From Orthonyx spaldingii (taxonomy: Eukaryota; Chordata; Aves; Passeriformes; Orthonychidae): DNA of 64,000 bases. The position numbers were made by a program, and so were the translations under genes. How positions within the stretch are numbered: position 1 is the first letter of the stretch; the number at the start of each line of letters is the position of its first letter. The stretch covers positions 354,964 through 418,963 of the forward strand of contig VZTJ01000255.1 of the NCBI GenBank assembly GCA_013397795.1, read 5' to 3'. Shown here in pieces: positions 62,690 through 64,000 of this stretch. The notes beneath the pieces are model-generated. The model was given only the letters and a program-made list of their open reading frames with translations, was not told the DNA's origin and did not search any database.

Positions 62690-64000
62690 AGGTGAGGCGT
62701 CAAATAAAGTGTACAGGTGCCAGAGGCGCTTGCAGACCCTGGTCTGTTGCTGAGCCCCGCGGCTCAGACGGCTGGAACGAGTGATGGGAGAGCGCATAGA
62801 AAAAAATCGTTTCCAAAAGGCACAATTTCCTCGACACAAAGGTACAATAAAAAATATATGGCCACTGAAACGCGGGCGCCTATCGGGATGCGGTGCCTGT
62901 CCAGCGGGATCCCGGGCCCGCCAGGGTTTCGCTCTCCCGCGCCTGTCCCGGCACCGCAGCTGCAGCGCCGGGGGCGACCCCGGGGACGCCCGCGCACCCC
63001 TGCCCGCCCCGCCGGCGGCTCTGCCCGCCAGTCCGCGCTCCTCCGCGACACGGCTTCCCATGGGACCGCCTCGGGAGCCCAGAGTCATAGGGAGGGGGGG
63101 CCGCAGCGCTCCCCTGCCCCCGCCCCGCCCCGGCCGCCTCCCGCATCACTGCTCGCGGTGCCGGCTGCCGCTCTCCGGATCGCTCTGGTCGTCGGTGAAG
63201 CAGACGTCCACGTCGCTCTCGTTGTCAGTCTTTTGCTCCTGCTCGGGCTGCGCGTAGCTAGAGTCACTCTTGTCCTCGGCCGCCTTGCCGAGGCTCTGCC
63301 CCGGGTGCCGGGACTTGACGTGCCGCTCCAGGTCGCGGCGCCGCACCAGCACCTTGCCGCAGTACTCGCAGCGGTAGGGCGTGTTGCCCTCGGCGTGCAG
63401 GCGGATGTGTTTGTTGAGGTTGCTGGGGTCCCCGAAGGGCCGCAGGCAGACCTTGCACTTGAGCGGCTTGTAGCCGGTGTGAGTCCGCATGTGGATCTTC
63501 AGCCCGTACTTGCGGGAGTACAGCTTCCCGCAGTACAGGCACAGGTGCCCGGTCTTGGGTTTCCCTCCGGCCGCCCCCGCCGCCCCCGCCGGCAGCGTCT
63601 CCAGCCTGCCGCGGCCTTTCTCGGCCGCCAGCTCGGAGAGCTGCTGCGTGTGCATGGCGATCTCCCGGTCGATGCTGGCCAGCGAGCCCAGCTCCGCGGC
63701 GTGCAGACCCGCCGCCGGCCCCGCGAAGTACGACACCGACTCGGGGTACTTGAGGAGGCCGCCGAGGTGCAGCTTCAGCGGGTAGTAGGGCGCGGCGCCG
63801 TAGAGTAGCTCCCCGTTGTAGACGGTGAGCGGCATCACGGGCAGCCCGCACTCCCCCGCGTACGCCTTCAGCCCCTCGAAGGGCGGCAGTGCGAAGCGCT
63901 CCAGGGCCCCGCCGGGCAGCGGCGGGTAGCGGGCGGGCGGCAGCGCGGCGGCGGGCAGGCCCCGCTCCACCTGCCGGAAGGCCGAGGCCTCCTCCAGCGG
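62690..64000. other. CpG island over the PRDM13 terminal exon and proximal 3' UTR
   Basis: From about 62.7 kb to the edge the sequence is strongly GC-rich with frequent CpG, in sharp contrast to the CpG-poor flank. It covers the coding exon and continues past the stop codon. CpG-rich exons are common in developmental regulators and are often bound by Polycomb, which is general knowledge rather than something visible here. Confidence 0.75.
63146..64000 (-). CDS. PRDM13: PRDM13, 3' part of the terminal coding exon (partial, runs off the right edge)
   Basis: The minus-strand frame is open from the window edge to a TGA at 63146-63148, giving 284 visible residues. There is no start here: the reading frame enters from beyond 64000, so the GTG at 63970 is an internal valine. 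Numbering from the first visible codon, three C2H2 fingers follow one another: C154/C157/H170/H174, C182/C185/H198/H202 and C211/C214/H227/H232 (63305-63541). The first linker is the short HTGYKPLKC type. Before them is a proline/alanine/leucine-rich region and a helical stretch (IDREIAMHTQQLSELAAEKG). After them is an acidic tail containing SDVDVCFTDDQSDPE. This finger set and tail are what I recognise as PRDM13, a nuclear PR-domain regulator acting with Ptf1a in dorsal spinal cord, cerebellum and retinal amacrine cells to favour inhibitory neuron fates. The PR domain is outside the window. PRDM8 was considered, but its fingers and tail differ. No frameshift or missing zinc ligand is seen. 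Confidence 0.92.
   Translation of the reverse strand, partial: PLEEASAFRQVERGLPAAALPPARYPPLPGGALERFALPPFEGLKAYAGECGLPVMPLTVYNGELLYGAAPYYPLKLHLGGLLKYPESVSYFAGPAAGLHAAELGSLASIDREIAMHTQQLSELAAEKGRGRLETLPAGAAGAAGGKPKTGHLCLYCGKLYSRKYGLKIHMRTHTGYKPLKCKVCLRPFGDPSNLNKHIRLHAEGNTPYRCEYCGKVLVRRRDLERHVKSRHPGQSLGKAAEDKSDSSYAQPEQEQKTDNESDVDVCFTDDQSDPESGSRHREQ

Larger units (their letters stand above)
62319..63145 (-). other. PRDM13: PRDM13 3' untranslated region (left end estimated)
   Basis: This is the sequence directly downstream of the PRDM13 stop codon. The first 250 bp are very GC-rich and continue the CpG island of the exon. The rest turns AT-rich, as 3' UTRs often do. Three AATAAA hexamers occur on the minus strand, at 62667-62672, 62515-62520 and 62339-62344. 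The left limit assumes cleavage about 20 nt past the last one, giving a UTR of about 0.83 kb; the true end could be at either earlier signal. Open frames on both strands here are GC-driven and resemble no protein. Confidence 0.55.

Noticed and set aside
62585..63088. 167-codon minus-strand frame beyond the PRDM13 stop
   Set aside because: GC-rich 3' UTR in another frame; arginine/glycine/alanine-rich and unlike any protein.
62717..63808. 363-codon plus-strand open frame
   Set aside because: It lies antisense to the PRDM13 coding exon and GC-rich UTR. High GC removes stop codons, and the product is low-complexity with no domain.
1..64000. tRNA, rRNA, CRISPR array or prokaryotic operon
   Set aside because: No clover-leaf with A/B boxes, no rRNA core sequence, no regularly spaced repeats and no dense coding were found.

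Overview
The window looks like nuclear DNA from a bird. Almost all of it is AT-rich, CpG-poor, non-coding sequence with stops in every frame. It is broken up by several degraded copies of CR1, the non-LTR retrotransposon that dominates bird (and other sauropsid) genomes. No SINE was recognised. There is no operon structure, no dense coding, and nothing prokaryotic, plasmid-like or CRISPR-like.

The only gene I can support is at the right edge. Positions 63146-64000 on the minus strand are the 3' part of a large coding exon, open to the window edge. It encodes three consecutive C2H2 zinc fingers and an acidic tail that I recognise as PRDM13, a PR-domain transcription regulator of neural and retinal cell fate. 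The PR domain and any earlier finger lie beyond position 64000. A 3' UTR follows leftwards, with AATAAA signals at 62667, 62515 and 62339 (minus strand). The exon and proximal UTR are a CpG-rich island. A second, separate CpG island of about 420 bp lies at 60.18-60.60 kb, about 2.5 kb downstream of the stop codon and with no gene attached. Between the two are a long TTTC microsatellite, T-rich tracts and one undetermined base (N at 60795).

The remaining 60 kb is the intergenic flank downstream of PRDM13. In mammals this side faces MCHR2 and SIM1; that synteny is background knowledge and cannot be checked here. It holds CR1 fragments at about 3.1-3.9, 23.96-24.4, 25.96-26.1, 37.06-37.6, 44.5-44.6 and 49.1-50.3 kb. 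At the last site a plus-strand CR1 sits inside an older minus-strand CR1. There is also a candidate solo LTR near 51.6 kb, plus a few short tandem duplications, purine/G-rich tracts and a perfect AT palindrome. Several unique stretches (about 10.1-10.35, 19.44-19.73, 29.8-30.06 and 43.97-44.11 kb) read like possible regulatory elements because homeodomain-like and E-box words cluster there; this is only inference.

I found no previously undescribed gene system. The most useful leads are the orphan CpG island and the candidate enhancers in the flank of a dosage-sensitive developmental gene.
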